Positions 27,966 to 36,200 of a DNA stretch of 64,000 bases are shown in pieces. The stretch is from Dyadobacter chenhuakuii (GTDB lineage Bacteria > Bacteroidota > Bacteroidia > Cytophagales > Spirosomataceae). Numbering within the stretch: the stretch's first letter is position 1; the number at the start of each line of letters is the position of its first letter. Location: contig NZ_CP098805.1 in assembly GCF_023821985.2 (NCBI RefSeq), positions 5,695,001-5,759,000 of the forward strand, written 5' to 3'. Below the pieces are notes generated by a model. That model had not been told where the DNA came from. It ran no database searches and worked only from the letters and a program-made list of their open reading frames with translations. The translations under genes and the position numbers were made by a program.

Positions 27966-29832
27966 GCAAATACCATATTTTGTGTGCATACTCCTTTTTT
28001 CCGGAGAAAAATCCTTCTCTTAGTTTTTGTACAGCAGGAAGACGAAAAATTCCCTGACTGGCTATATTATCGTCACTTAAATAATATAGTACTTGGTTTT
28101 TTAAGTCGGTCGACAGCCAATTTGCAGTAGGTATTTGGAATCCCATTTTAGGGCGGTCCATTAGTTCTTTCGGAATATGTTTGTAAACGATTTCCTTTAA
28201 AATGTATTTTTTTACTCCATTACTATACTTATAGTTATCGGGCAATTGAGCAGCCCACTCAATGATACGATGATCAATAAACGGTTCCCTGCTTTCAAGA
28301 CTAAATGCCATAGACGCCCTATCTACTTTTTGTAAAACATCATCCAACAAAAAAGTCTGATAGTCTACGGCCATCATATAAGCCAGTGGAGAATAAAAAT
28401 TTTTGGAAAGCCCCTCACTGGTGTAATAGGTTTCAAGCGCATTCACATTTTTATTCAGTAATGCACTGATTTGTTCCTCATCAAATTGCCGGCTAATGCT
28501 GAGCATCATATTTTTGGCAGATGGGTCTTTCAGCAGGGACTTGAATTTTTCGTACCTGTCATGAAAATTGTACTTATTTTTCATTAAAGGGATGTAGTCT
28601 GCAGAAATCAAATTCATGATATCGGAAACACCCTTTCTGGCGAAACCTGGAATTCGATTAAGTGCATTGCCATATTTCATAATATACTCATACCGCGTGT
28701 AACCGGCAAAAACCTCATCTCCGCCATCCGCACTTAAAGCCACTGTCACCTGATCGGACGTCATTTTGCATAAAAACATGGTTGGAATGGCGCTTTGATC
28801 GCCAAACGGCTCATCATAGTAATAAGGTAATTCTGAAATTAGTTCTAGGGCTTCTTTTTGCGTGCAGCTATATTCATGATGCTCTGTACCAAGGTGATCG
28901 GCCACACTTTTTGCATATTCCGACTCGTTCAGGCCAATATCCGGAACGCCTATGGTAAACGTTTTGAGTCTCTCATTGCGATCCTTCTGTAAGATAGCCG
29001 TGAGACAAGCACTATCATATCCGCCGCTAAGAAATACACCGACAGGAACGTCAGACACCATCCTGTATTCAAATGCGGATTTTAAGATTTTCTCTGTTTC
29101 TGTCTTTGCTTCTTCAAATGAAATATCCAGTTTCGGTTTATTATAAGCGCTATAAACTTCCCAGTATTTGAAAATATCGAGCGCTCTGGAATCAATGTCC
29201 AGTTTAAGATAATGTCCCGGCCGTAACTTATAGGCGTAGTTAAAAATACAATGAGGTGTTGGCACATGGCCATGCTGCATGAATGCGGCAACTGCATCAA
29301 AGTTAATTTCCTTTTTAAACTGTGGGTGCTTATGAAAGGCCTTTAATTCGGAAGCAAACAAAAACAGGCCGTCGTGCCAATAGTAGAAGAAAGGTTTAAT
29401 TCCCGCCCTGTCTCTAACGCAGTGTATTGTACGAGCTTTTGCATCGTAAACTACGAAAGCGAACATTCCAATAAACTTGTCTACACATGAAATTCCCCAT
29501 TGCTGGAATGCGTGTAAAATAACCTCGGTATCGGAATGGCCTGTAAAATGATGCCCAAGTAAGAGCAGCTCTTTTTTAATATTTTGATAATTATAAATTT
29601 CGCCATTAAATACAATCCAAAGGTCGCCAAATTGCATTGGTTGTATTCCGGAATCTGATAAATCAATGATAGCCAGCCGCTGGTGGCCTATTCCTATTTG
29701 TACACCAGCAGAATCGAATATTTGATGCCCGGATGCGTCGGGTCCTCGATGATGTAGTTCTTTGGTTATTTTTATTAGAATTTCTTGTGATGATCCTTGT
29801 TTGTAGTCTATAAATCCTGCAATACCGCACAT
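27928..29832 (-). CDS. asnB: Asparagine synthase (glutamine-hydrolysing), AsnB family
   Basis: A 634-residue protein. The class II amidotransferase domain begins MCGIAGFID (Cys2 nucleophile), with LAIIDLSD, FNGEIYNY and SGHSDTEV typical of it. The synthetase domain has the PP-loop SGGYDSA, and SADGGDEVFAGYTRY and ESREPFIDHR further on. It makes asparagine, or amidates another acceptor in surface-polymer pathways where this subgroup is common; no such genes are next to it. The stretch is visibly more A+T-rich than its neighbours and sits between duplicated flanks, so it may be a later arrival. Confidence 0.93.
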   Translation of the reverse strand: MCGIAGFIDYKQGSSQEILIKITKELHHRGPDASGHQIFDSAGVQIGIGHQRLAIIDLSDSGIQPMQFGDLWIVFNGEIYNYQNIKKELLLLGHHFTGHSDTEVILHAFQQWGISCVDKFIGMFAFVVYDAKARTIHCVRDRAGIKPFFYYWHDGLFLFASELKAFHKHPQFKKEINFDAVAAFMQHGHVPTPHCIFNYAYKLRPGHYLKLDIDSRALDIFKYWEVYSAYNKPKLDISFEEAKTETEKILKSAFEYRMVSDVPVGVFLSGGYDSACLTAILQKDRNERLKTFTIGVPDIGLNESEYAKSVADHLGTEHHEYSCTQKEALELISELPYYYDEPFGDQSAIPTMFLCKMTSDQVTVALSADGGDEVFAGYTRYEYIMKYGNALNRIPGFARKGVSDIMNLISADYIPLMKNKYNFHDRYEKFKSLLKDPSAKNMMLSISRQFDEEQISALLNKNVNALETYYTSEGLSKNFYSPLAYMMAVDYQTFLLDDVLQKVDRASMAFSLESREPFIDHRIIEWAAQLPDNYKYSNGVKKYILKEIVYKHIPKELMDRPKMGFQIPTANWLSTDLKNQVLYYLSDDNIASQGIFRLPAVQKLREGFFSGKKEYAHKIWYLLMFQMWYEKWMD

Positions 29833-30186
29833 ACTGTCCGACTGAAATTAAGAAATTATTAATGATACATGTTTAACGGAGGGTTTACCCATTTCAAATT
29901 ATGCGTTCAGCATGACGGAATGGCAAAAGCTCTCTGTCCTGTTTATATGATTGCGTTGAGCTGGATGCAGAAGGTTCCATTCCTGGGACACGATTCTGGG
30001 AATTTGGTTGCAATCTAGCAGATGCGATGTGAACTTTGTATAAAAGCGACATTTATTTAACCTTTTAATAATACTATTTATTAAAAGGTAAGTCCTGGAA
30101 TAGGAACGGAGCTTTGCGAGCAACAGTGAGTGCCTTATTCAACTTTAATGTTTTAAATAGAACAGGCCGCAATAACGATTTTAGTG
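29833..30186. other. Gene-free gap upstream of asnB, with one AT-rich perfect inverted repeat
   Basis: No convincing coding sequence was found in 354 bp; a 74-codon minus-strand frame resembles nothing known. The main structure is a perfect 12-bp inverted repeat at 30060-30089 (arms ACCTTTTAATAA and its complement, loop TACTAT). It could be a hairpin or a dimeric operator. It ends exactly where the copied fbaA terminator begins. Confidence 0.5.
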
Positions 30187-30217
30187 AACACAAAAAAAGC
30201 AACCCTCACAGGTTGCT
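30187..30217 (-). terminator. Duplicate copy of the fbaA terminator
   Basis: The stem AGCAACC/GGTTGCT (30198-30204 with 30211-30217) with loop CTCACA and an A-run (T-run on minus) is the same as the genuine fbaA terminator at 32418-32443. Homology to that locus starts at 30187 (AACACAAAAAAAGC). Confidence 0.8.
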
Positions 30218-30245
30218 TTTCAATTCCATCAAAACTCAGCTAAAA

Positions 30246-30483
30246 TTACCCTAGCTGGTTAATGCAATTCAAATCTTCAAACGCCACTTTCAGACGTTGG
30301 ATCATGCTTTCTTCGCCTTTGCGAAGCCATACGCGGGGGTCGTAGTATTTTTTGTTTGGCGAATCGGGGCGATTTGGGTTACCCAATTGCGTTTGCAGGA
30401 AGCCTTCGTTTTCTTTGTAATATTTCAGAAGACCTTCCCAGGTTGACCATTGCATATCAGTGTCAATGTTCATTTTGATAGCG
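30246..30483 (-). pseudogene. 3' fragment of class II fructose-bisphosphate aldolase gene (duplicate)
   Basis: This encodes only the last 75-80 residues of the aldolase (MNIDTDMQWSTWEGLL to FEDLNCINQLG). It is nearly identical to the full fbaA at 32471-33550; the only residue change noted is G to R in the NPN-PDSP stretch. Homology breaks at about 30480, where truncated hxlR sequence of opposite orientation begins. It has no catalytic residues and no start region, so it is a remnant that marks a duplication endpoint. Confidence 0.9.
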
Positions 30484-30484
30484 C

Positions 30485-30790
30485 TTGCCCGTCCGCGACG
30501 CCTTGGAAGTGTTAAGTGGCAAATGGAAGTTGCAGATCATCATTTCCCTGCTCTTCGGCAACAAACGCTTTTCCCAAATCGCCAAAGAGATCCCCGGGAT
30601 TACCGATAAAATGTTATCAAAGGAATTACGTGACCTGGAAGCTAACTGCCTGGTAAAAAGGACAGTTTATGATTCAATCCCGGTGGTTGTGGAATATACA
30701 TTAACCGAGTACGGGCATACGTTGAAGCCGGTAATTGAAGTGCTGCGAACTTGGGGATTGGCGCATCGGAATCGCATTATGAGTTTGTAA
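30485..30790 (+). pseudogene. 5'-truncated second copy of the HxlR regulator gene
   Basis: About 300 bp match the full hxlR at 27631-27927 with roughly 20 mismatches by eye, many silent and clustered at the 3' end. The first 26 residues are missing, including the Cys at position 20. There is no promoter or operator copy, and an in-frame stop (30479-30481) sits two codons upstream. Only a TTG at 30485 could start translation (PVRDALEVLSGKWKL...). The winged-helix core itself is intact and ends in its own stop (HRNRIMSL), so a short DNA-binding protein is conceivable but unlikely. Confidence 0.8.
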
Positions 30791-30793
30791 AAG

Positions 30794-30824
30794 TTTAGCC
30801 TGATAGCAAACCTATCAGGCTAAA
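30794..30824 (-). terminator. Intrinsic terminator at the end of the lipoprotein pair
   Basis: The 12-bp stem TTAGCCTGATAG/CTATCAGGCTAA (30795-30806 with 30812-30823) has loop CAAAC. It lies between the hxlR remnant and the small lipoprotein gene and could act for both directions. Confidence 0.75.
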
Positions 30825-30827
30825 AAA

Positions 30828-31223
30828 TCATTTCACCTCATCTATTCTGTTTTTATAAATATTAAACTTAGCAGGAATTGGCCCTTGATAGGACCAATTA
30901 GTGAAATATCCTGTGTTCAAATATATTGAATCTGTATCATTCAAAGACGCCGTCAACATAAAGCCGCCTTCTGGAACTTTTAATTCTCTCATTATATTGA
31001 AGATAATCTTTTCTGTCTTTCCTTGTTGAACATTTTTAAACGTCCAAACTTTCGCTCCGTTTGCTCCGTCAATCTTAATTTCAGCGATTGTTGAATCAGT
31101 TTTGTTTGTGAACAACATTTCTACATCATATTTTTCTTTATAGAACTTATCATTGCATGACGAAATCAAAGAAAATAGGAAGAGTGTTGATGCATAAGCC
31201 ATGAATGCTCTCATTGTATTCAT
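30828..31223 (-). CDS. Small predicted lipoprotein of unknown function
   Basis: 131 residues with a lipobox LISSC (Cys23). The rest is a predicted beta-rich domain: DVEMLFTNKTDSTIAEIKID, VWTFKNVQQGKTEKIIFNI, GGFMLTASLNDTDSIYL. No family was recognised. Its start codon overlaps the stop of the upstream 332-residue lipoprotein (ATGA), so the two are translationally coupled and probably work together. The gene is A+T-rich relative to the flanks. Confidence 0.72.
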   Translation of the reverse strand: MNTMRAFMAYASTLFLFSLISSCNDKFYKEKYDVEMLFTNKTDSTIAEIKIDGANGAKVWTFKNVQQGKTEKIIFNIMRELKVPEGGFMLTASLNDTDSIYLNTGYFTNWSYQGPIPAKFNIYKNRIDEVK

Positions 31224-32218
31224 AATAGCTTTACCAGAATATTTAGTGGCGATCCATTGTTAATTTCAGCAGAGCTCGCGACAATACGAGCACTCAATGA
31301 ATTTATATAACCGAATATCTCTTCATCTGTTTTCGTAACTTTCACATTGTAGTCAAAAATATTTTTCTTGTACTTTTGAGCAATCTGAGTGAAGTATTGT
31401 AGACCGACAAGATTATTAAAAAGATCCATGTCTTTGCTTAACTGTTGATTTTGCGGTGTGTCACATTCGTGTGCATTTGTAAGTCCAAGCACCACTGCCA
31501 TTGCCTCGTTAACGGAGCCATACCTATAAGCCGCATACTTACCTAAGTACACATTCCAGACCGCATGTCTATTCGCGTCGGATCTATCGTTTGTGCCGTA
31601 ACCAGCTTTAGCATATGCCAAATCCATAGCCTTCTTCATTCCATCCTTGTCTAACCTTAAATGCCCAGCATAGTACCATTCCTCACACGAATTTGATTGG
31701 TATGCAATTCTAAGATTAGGCATAGTTCCACCACTTCGAGAAGCAGCCACAGAGATCGCAACTTCATAGCCCATTAATTTCTCATCATATTGAAAGACTA
31801 CGTCTTGATTCTCAATGATTTGTTCGGTTGATAATTTTGGAAAATAAGGTTTGTATTCTTCCGGAGTTGCGTTATCGAAATCGGGATAATTTTTTCGCAC
31901 GCCTTCAACAATTTCGTCGAATGTATTTCCCTTGACGGTTCGTAAGTTAGCAGCACTAATCAGATTTTCATTCAGGGCGATGTGCTCCAAATCACCTGGA
32001 CTGAACTCCAAAAGGGCTTCCGGATATGCAACGTGCATTTGTGCACTCAAATTCTTGTATGTCACTTCTTTCATTTCTGCTTGCTTTTCAGGCCCAATTT
32101 CTTGTTGAACGCGACTGTCATGTTCGCATCCTGTAAATAGCATTGTTGCTGCTAACAACATCATAAATGAATTGATGAAAGATAAAAAGCAAGCTGCTTT
32201 GGGTAATGTAAATTTCAT
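31220..32218 (-). CDS. Predicted lipoprotein with DUF6973-like domain
   Basis: 332 residues with a lipobox LFTGC (Cys31). The C-terminal half carries a conserved-looking set: ANRHAVWN (215-222), TNAHEC (247-252) and MDLFNNLVG (264-272). From memory this arrangement of RHA.W, HE and MDL.NN.VG matches the DUF6973 family of mostly secreted bacterial proteins of unknown activity. The paired His/Glu/Asp residues could bind metal (inference). It is first of a two-gene unit with the small lipoprotein, and lies between the hxlR remnant and fbaA in the second duplication unit. Confidence 0.75.
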   Translation of the reverse strand: MKFTLPKAACFLSFINSFMMLLAATMLFTGCEHDSRVQQEIGPEKQAEMKEVTYKNLSAQMHVAYPEALLEFSPGDLEHIALNENLISAANLRTVKGNTFDEIVEGVRKNYPDFDNATPEEYKPYFPKLSTEQIIENQDVVFQYDEKLMGYEVAISVAASRSGGTMPNLRIAYQSNSCEEWYYAGHLRLDKDGMKKAMDLAYAKAGYGTNDRSDANRHAVWNVYLGKYAAYRYGSVNEAMAVVLGLTNAHECDTPQNQQLSKDMDLFNNLVGLQYFTQIAQKYKKNIFDYNVKVTKTDEEIFGYINSLSARIVASSAEINNGSPLNILVKLL

Positions 32219-32417
32219 AGATACGAAAGGTTTAATGTCAAAAGGTTTTACGAGTCAGCCTGACAGGATAGTCTTAAACTCTTTCGCAATCTATGTGAGA
32301 TAAATGTGGCGCCTTGTAGAAGGATTAAGCGCAATTATTCGCCGGTGAAAATGGTTGATCTGCCGGTCGGAATGACTTGTTATTCGGAATTGTGTGGGAA
32401 ATGGTCGCGCGCAACAC

Positions 32418-32443
32418 AAAAAAAGCAACCCTCACAGGTTGCT
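32418..32443 (-). terminator. fbaA intrinsic terminator
   Basis: The stem AGCAACC/GGTTGCT (32424-32430 with 32437-32443) has loop CTCACA; on the minus strand a T-run follows (A-run at 32418-32424). The duplicated flank begins at about 32413. Confidence 0.85.
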
Positions 32444-32470
32444 TTCAATACCAACAAAACTCAGCTAAAA

Positions 32471-33550
32471 TTACCCCAGCTGATTAATGCAATTCAAATC
32501 TTCAAACGCTACTTTCAGACGTTGGATCATGCTTTCTTCGCCTTTGCGAAGCCATACGCGGGGGTCGTAGTATTTTTTGTTTGGCGAATCGGGGCCATTT
32601 GGGTTACCCAATTGCGTTTGCAGGAAGCCTTCGTTTTCTTTGTAATATTTCAGAAGACCTTCCCAGGTTGACCATTGCATATCAGTGTCAATGTTCATTT
32701 TGATCGCACCATATTCGATGGCTTCGCGGATTTCTTCGCGTGAAGAACCTGATCCTCCGTGGAATACGAAGTTAACAGGCAACTCAGCCGTGCCGAATTT
32801 CTCCTGGATGAATTGCTGAGAGTTGCGAAGGATTTTCGGCTCCAATTTCACGTTTCCTGGCTTGTAAACGCCATGAACATTTCCAAATGCCGCTGCAATA
32901 GTGAAATTTGGAGAGATTTTGGAAAGCTCTTCATAAGCATAAGCCACTTCTTCAGGCTGCGTATACAATTTCGAGCTGTCAACGTCGCTATTATCAACGC
33001 CGTCTTCTTCGCCACCTGTTACACCCAGTTCAATTTCAAGTGTCATGCCGATTTTGGCCATGCGCTCGAAGTATTTTGCTGAAATTTCAATGTTCTCTTC
33101 AATCGGTTCTTCCGAAAGGTCCAGCATGTGTGAGCTGTACAATGGAATGCCGTGTTGGTCAAAATGACGTTCGCCTGCATCCAGAAGACCGTCGATCCAT
33201 GGAAGCAATTTCTTGGCGCAGTGGTCGGTGTGCAAAATTACGGGAATGCCGTAAAGTGCTGCCATCTGGTGCACGTGCATTGCACCGGAAATTCCACCTG
33301 CGATCGCAGCCTGCTGATTGGTGTTGGAAAGACTTTTTCCAGCATAAAATATTGCACCGCCATTTGAAAATTGAATGATAACGGGGCTGTTAACCGCTTT
33401 GGCAGTTTCCAGAACTGCATTTACTGAGTTGGTTCCTACCACGTTAACCGCCGGGAGGGCATAGTTATTTTGGTTGGCGTGGCGGAAAATTTCGCTAACT
33501 CCGTCACCGGTTACAACACCGGGCGCAAAGCGTTTTGTGGTTTCGCTCAT
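32471..33550 (-). CDS. fbaA: Class II fructose-bisphosphate aldolase
   Basis: A 359-residue zinc aldolase of the E. coli FbaA type, splitting fructose 1,6-bisphosphate into the two triose phosphates. Diagnostic stretches are HTDHCAKKLLPW (zinc and catalytic residues), EIELGVTGGEEDGVDN, AAFGNVHGVYKPGN (zinc His) and FHGGSGSS (phosphate loop). It is complete, with its own terminator. Its last 80 codons plus terminator are duplicated at 30.2-30.5 kb. Confidence 0.97.
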   Translation of the reverse strand: MSETTKRFAPGVVTGDGVSEIFRHANQNNYALPAVNVVGTNSVNAVLETAKAVNSPVIIQFSNGGAIFYAGKSLSNTNQQAAIAGGISGAMHVHQMAALYGIPVILHTDHCAKKLLPWIDGLLDAGERHFDQHGIPLYSSHMLDLSEEPIEENIEISAKYFERMAKIGMTLEIELGVTGGEEDGVDNSDVDSSKLYTQPEEVAYAYEELSKISPNFTIAAAFGNVHGVYKPGNVKLEPKILRNSQQFIQEKFGTAELPVNFVFHGGSGSSREEIREAIEYGAIKMNIDTDMQWSTWEGLLKYYKENEGFLQTQLGNPNGPDSPNKKYYDPRVWLRKGEESMIQRLKVAFEDLNCINQLG

Positions 33551-33787
33551 AGTAATAAAGAATATTTTTTCAAGAATAAATTTTACAATTCAGATATAAA
33601 AAATGAACTGCGCGGGAATCCCTGCAAGTTAGGTATTTTACAGAAATTGGAGGAAATATGCGCCGTATATTATGCTTTGTGACGAAGATTAATCTATGTA
33701 TAATCGTTTTGGCGCAATCTGCGTATCTTTGAAAATGTTGAAATGGCAGACAATGTGCTGCGTGATTGTGATACGAAAGATTAATTG

Positions 33788-34027
33788 ATGAATTCCAAAC
33801 TGACCAGGACGATCCTGATTGCCCTCGCACTGGGCTTTTTTGTAATGTGGGTCCTCGAATTCCGCAGAACCACCATGTTTGAAAGTTACTGGCTGCTTTT
33901 GCTGGCCATTATGTGCTTGCTAATGTTCCAGTTCAGCAGGTTAAAGGCTTCATTATTAGCCAAAAAAGAAATTGAAATGAATGCGAATAAGAAAAAGGAA
34001 AAGCCGGTTAAAACTTTGAAAAAATGA
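33788..34027 (+). CDS. Small two-helix membrane protein
   Basis: A 79-residue protein with two hydrophobic segments (about 6-24, TILIALALGFFVMWVLEF, and 34-50, YWLLLLAIMCLLMFQF) and a lysine-rich cytoplasmic tail. ATG 33788 is taken as start. Its 3' end overlaps the CBS/CorC gene by 4 bp, so the two are translationally coupled. No named family was recognised. Confidence 0.75.
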   Translation: MNSKLTRTILIALALGFFVMWVLEFRRTTMFESYWLLLLAIMCLLMFQFSRLKASLLAKKEIEMNANKKKEKPVKTLKK

Positions 34028-35229
34028 GCATGCTATTCCTGGGTCTGACGGTTGTTTTTTTTATCCTGGCGGGTTATTACGGGGCTGTGCGCTCTGTTTT
34101 GCTGGATGTTTCAATCGACCGTTATTCGTTACGCCACGAAAAATCCGAAGAGGTTTACGAAACATTATACTGGCGCAGGATATTGCGCATGATCCGGTTA
34201 TTGACCGTTGCATTGGGCTGTTTCTGGGCCATAGCGGCATTTTATCCGGTTCTGTTGGTGGATCTTGGCGTTCATGAAGGCGCATTGATTGCCGGCATGT
34301 TCGCTGTTTTGATCGTGGTTTGGATGGCGAGTTATTCCAGTTGGGTGAAAATCGGACGTGCATTTCCGAAGGCGTTGGACCTTACGGCGTTTCCCGTCCG
34401 CGTTGCAGAATGGGTCATCACGCCGCTTTACTGGGTTGTGGAGCCGTTTGTTAAGGAGAATATTCTGTCGCCATCATTGCGCGACGATGCCGCTTCTGCC
34501 GATGATCCGGATTTTGACGATCATAGCATTGAAGAACGAATGTTTATCAATGCATTGGATTTTAAAGACTTGCGTATTCGCGATTGCATGATCCCGCGGA
34601 CTGAAATCTCGGCGGTGAATGTCAACGCAAGCATTGAAGACCTGCGGACTGCTTTTTTGACTAGCGGTCACTCCAAAATCATCGTGCACCGTGAATCGGT
34701 GGATGAAGTTTTAGGTTACTGCCATGCATTATCCCTTTTCAAGAAGCCAAAAGAGATAAGCAACATTATCACGCCCATTCTGATCGTGCCGGAAGCAATG
34801 CCTGCGAGCGACCTGATGCTGCGGTTTTTAGAAGAAAGAAGAAGTCTGGCTTTGGTGGTGGATGAGTTTGGCGGGACGTCGGGATTGGTGAGTGTGGAAG
34901 ATGTCGTCGAGCAGATTTTTGGGGAAATTCAGGATGAATATGACTCCACGGAAGACTGGACGGAGCGTAAACTGGACGATGACAGCTACATTCTCAGCGC
35001 ACGCCACGAACTCGATTATCTGAACGAAAAATACGGCTGGGAGCTTCCTGAAGGCGATTACGACACATTAGCCGGCATGTTAATCGACAATTTTGGCGAC
35101 TTACCCGAAGTGAACGAAACTGTAAGCATTCCACCCTACGCATTCCAGGTGGTTTCCATGCAGGACACGCGCATTGAGCTCGTCAGATTGACCATTGAAG
35201 AAAGGGAAAAAAAGAGCGATAAAAGTTAA
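34024..35229 (+). CDS. CNNM/CorC-type membrane protein with CBS pair (hemolysin-like family)
   Basis: 401 residues. The N-terminal DUF21 membrane domain has helices at about 1-22, 55-80 and 85-110. A CBS pair spans about 188-305, beginning with the typical MIPRTEISAVNV and including VVDEFGGTSGLVSVEDVVEQIFGEI. A CorC_HlyC domain spans about 315-395. Relatives act in Mg2+/Co2+ transport or, as GldE, with gliding motility; this copy stands away from gld genes. It is coupled to the small membrane protein upstream and followed 30 bp later by the beta-lactamase. Confidence 0.92.
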   Translation: MSMLFLGLTVVFFILAGYYGAVRSVLLDVSIDRYSLRHEKSEEVYETLYWRRILRMIRLLTVALGCFWAIAAFYPVLLVDLGVHEGALIAGMFAVLIVVWMASYSSWVKIGRAFPKALDLTAFPVRVAEWVITPLYWVVEPFVKENILSPSLRDDAASADDPDFDDHSIEERMFINALDFKDLRIRDCMIPRTEISAVNVNASIEDLRTAFLTSGHSKIIVHRESVDEVLGYCHALSLFKKPKEISNIITPILIVPEAMPASDLMLRFLEERRSLALVVDEFGGTSGLVSVEDVVEQIFGEIQDEYDSTEDWTERKLDDDSYILSARHELDYLNEKYGWELPEGDYDTLAGMLIDNFGDLPEVNETVSIPPYAFQVVSMQDTRIELVRLTIEEREKKSDKS

Positions 35230-35259
35230 CAGATTCCAAAAGGCAATTGATCCATATTC

Positions 35260-36159
35260 ATGAAAGTAAAGACATTACGGCGCATTCTCCTACCGGCATT
35301 ATTTGTATTACCCAATTTATTATTTGCGCAAAAGTCCGATTTCAAGAGTCAGCTGGAAAGCATTACGAAGCAGATTGACGGCATAGCGGGTGTTGCTATA
35401 AAGGATTTGGAAGGGAACGAAACATTGATTTTAAATGCAGATCACAAGTTCCCCATGCTCAGCTCTTTCAAATTTCCTATCGCGATGGCGGTTTTGGATC
35501 AGGTGGATAAAGGGAAATTAGCATTGGATCAAAAGTATCACCTTACCAAAGAGGACGTTCAACTGAAAACTTACAGCCCGCTGCGCGACAAATATCCGGA
35601 TGGAAATGTCGATCTTACCATTGCAGATTTGCTGGCCAGCATGGTTTCGTTGAGTGATAACATTGCCTGCGATATTCTTTTCAAACTGGCCGGCGGCACA
35701 AAACCCGTTCAGGATTATGTGCATAGTTTAGGCGTAAAAGACATTGCGATTGTTGCCAACGAGGAGCAAATGGGGCAGGATTGGAATGTGCAATATACCA
35801 ACTGGTGTAAGCCCGGAGCAATGCTGCAACTGCTTGATATTTTTTACAAAGGGAAAAATCTTTCCAAATCCAGCCATGATTTTTTATCAAAGATCATGAT
35901 CGATGGCCCCACTGGCATGAACCGGATTAAAGGTCAATTGCCGAAAGAAGCCGTTGTGGCGCATAAAACAGGCACTTCGGGTACGAACGATAAGGGCGTG
36001 ATGGCGGCTGTTAATGATGTCGGCATTGTGAAAATGGCCAATGGAAAGAGCTTCGCTATCGTACTTTTTATGTCAAATTCCACAGCCGAGCTGAAAGCGA
36101 TCGAATCGGTTATGGCGCAGGTTTCGAAGGCGGCATATGAACATTATGCCGCTAAATAG
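35260..36159 (+). CDS. Class A beta-lactamase, subclass A2-like
   Basis: 299 residues with a signal peptide (about 1-23). All active-site motifs are present: S68-x-x-K71 (nucleophile), S132-D133-N134, E168 in the omega loop and K236-T-G238. The omega-loop text NEEQMGQDW followed by QYTNW matches the A2 group (CepA, CfxA, PER, VEB-type) rather than TEM-like A1, where the loop reads ExxLN. It is predicted to hydrolyse beta-lactams in the periplasm; the spectrum cannot be read from sequence. No mobile element is adjacent, so it looks like a resident chromosomal gene. Confidence 0.93.
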   Translation: MKVKTLRRILLPALFVLPNLLFAQKSDFKSQLESITKQIDGIAGVAIKDLEGNETLILNADHKFPMLSSFKFPIAMAVLDQVDKGKLALDQKYHLTKEDVQLKTYSPLRDKYPDGNVDLTIADLLASMVSLSDNIACDILFKLAGGTKPVQDYVHSLGVKDIAIVANEEQMGQDWNVQYTNWCKPGAMLQLLDIFYKGKNLSKSSHDFLSKIMIDGPTGMNRIKGQLPKEAVVAHKTGTSGTNDKGVMAAVNDVGIVKMANGKSFAIVLFMSNSTAELKAIESVMAQVSKAAYEHYAAK

Positions 36160-36200
36160 AAGGTTTTCCAACCGCCTTCATCATTCTAAGTTTTTGAAAA

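Noticed and set aside
29899..30123. 74-codon minus-strand frame between asnB and the fbaA fragment
   Set aside because: Composition looks random, no family resemblance, and it spans the AT-rich inverted repeat.
32306..32671. 121-codon plus-strand frame over the fbaA 3' end
   Set aside because: Mostly antisense to fbaA and its terminator; the same antisense frame exists only because fbaA codons leave it open.
27928..32705. A classical transposon or integrative element carrying asnB and the lipoproteins
   Set aside because: No transposase, integrase, terminal inverted repeats or tRNA attachment site seen; duplicated hxlR/fbaA pieces explain the boundaries better.
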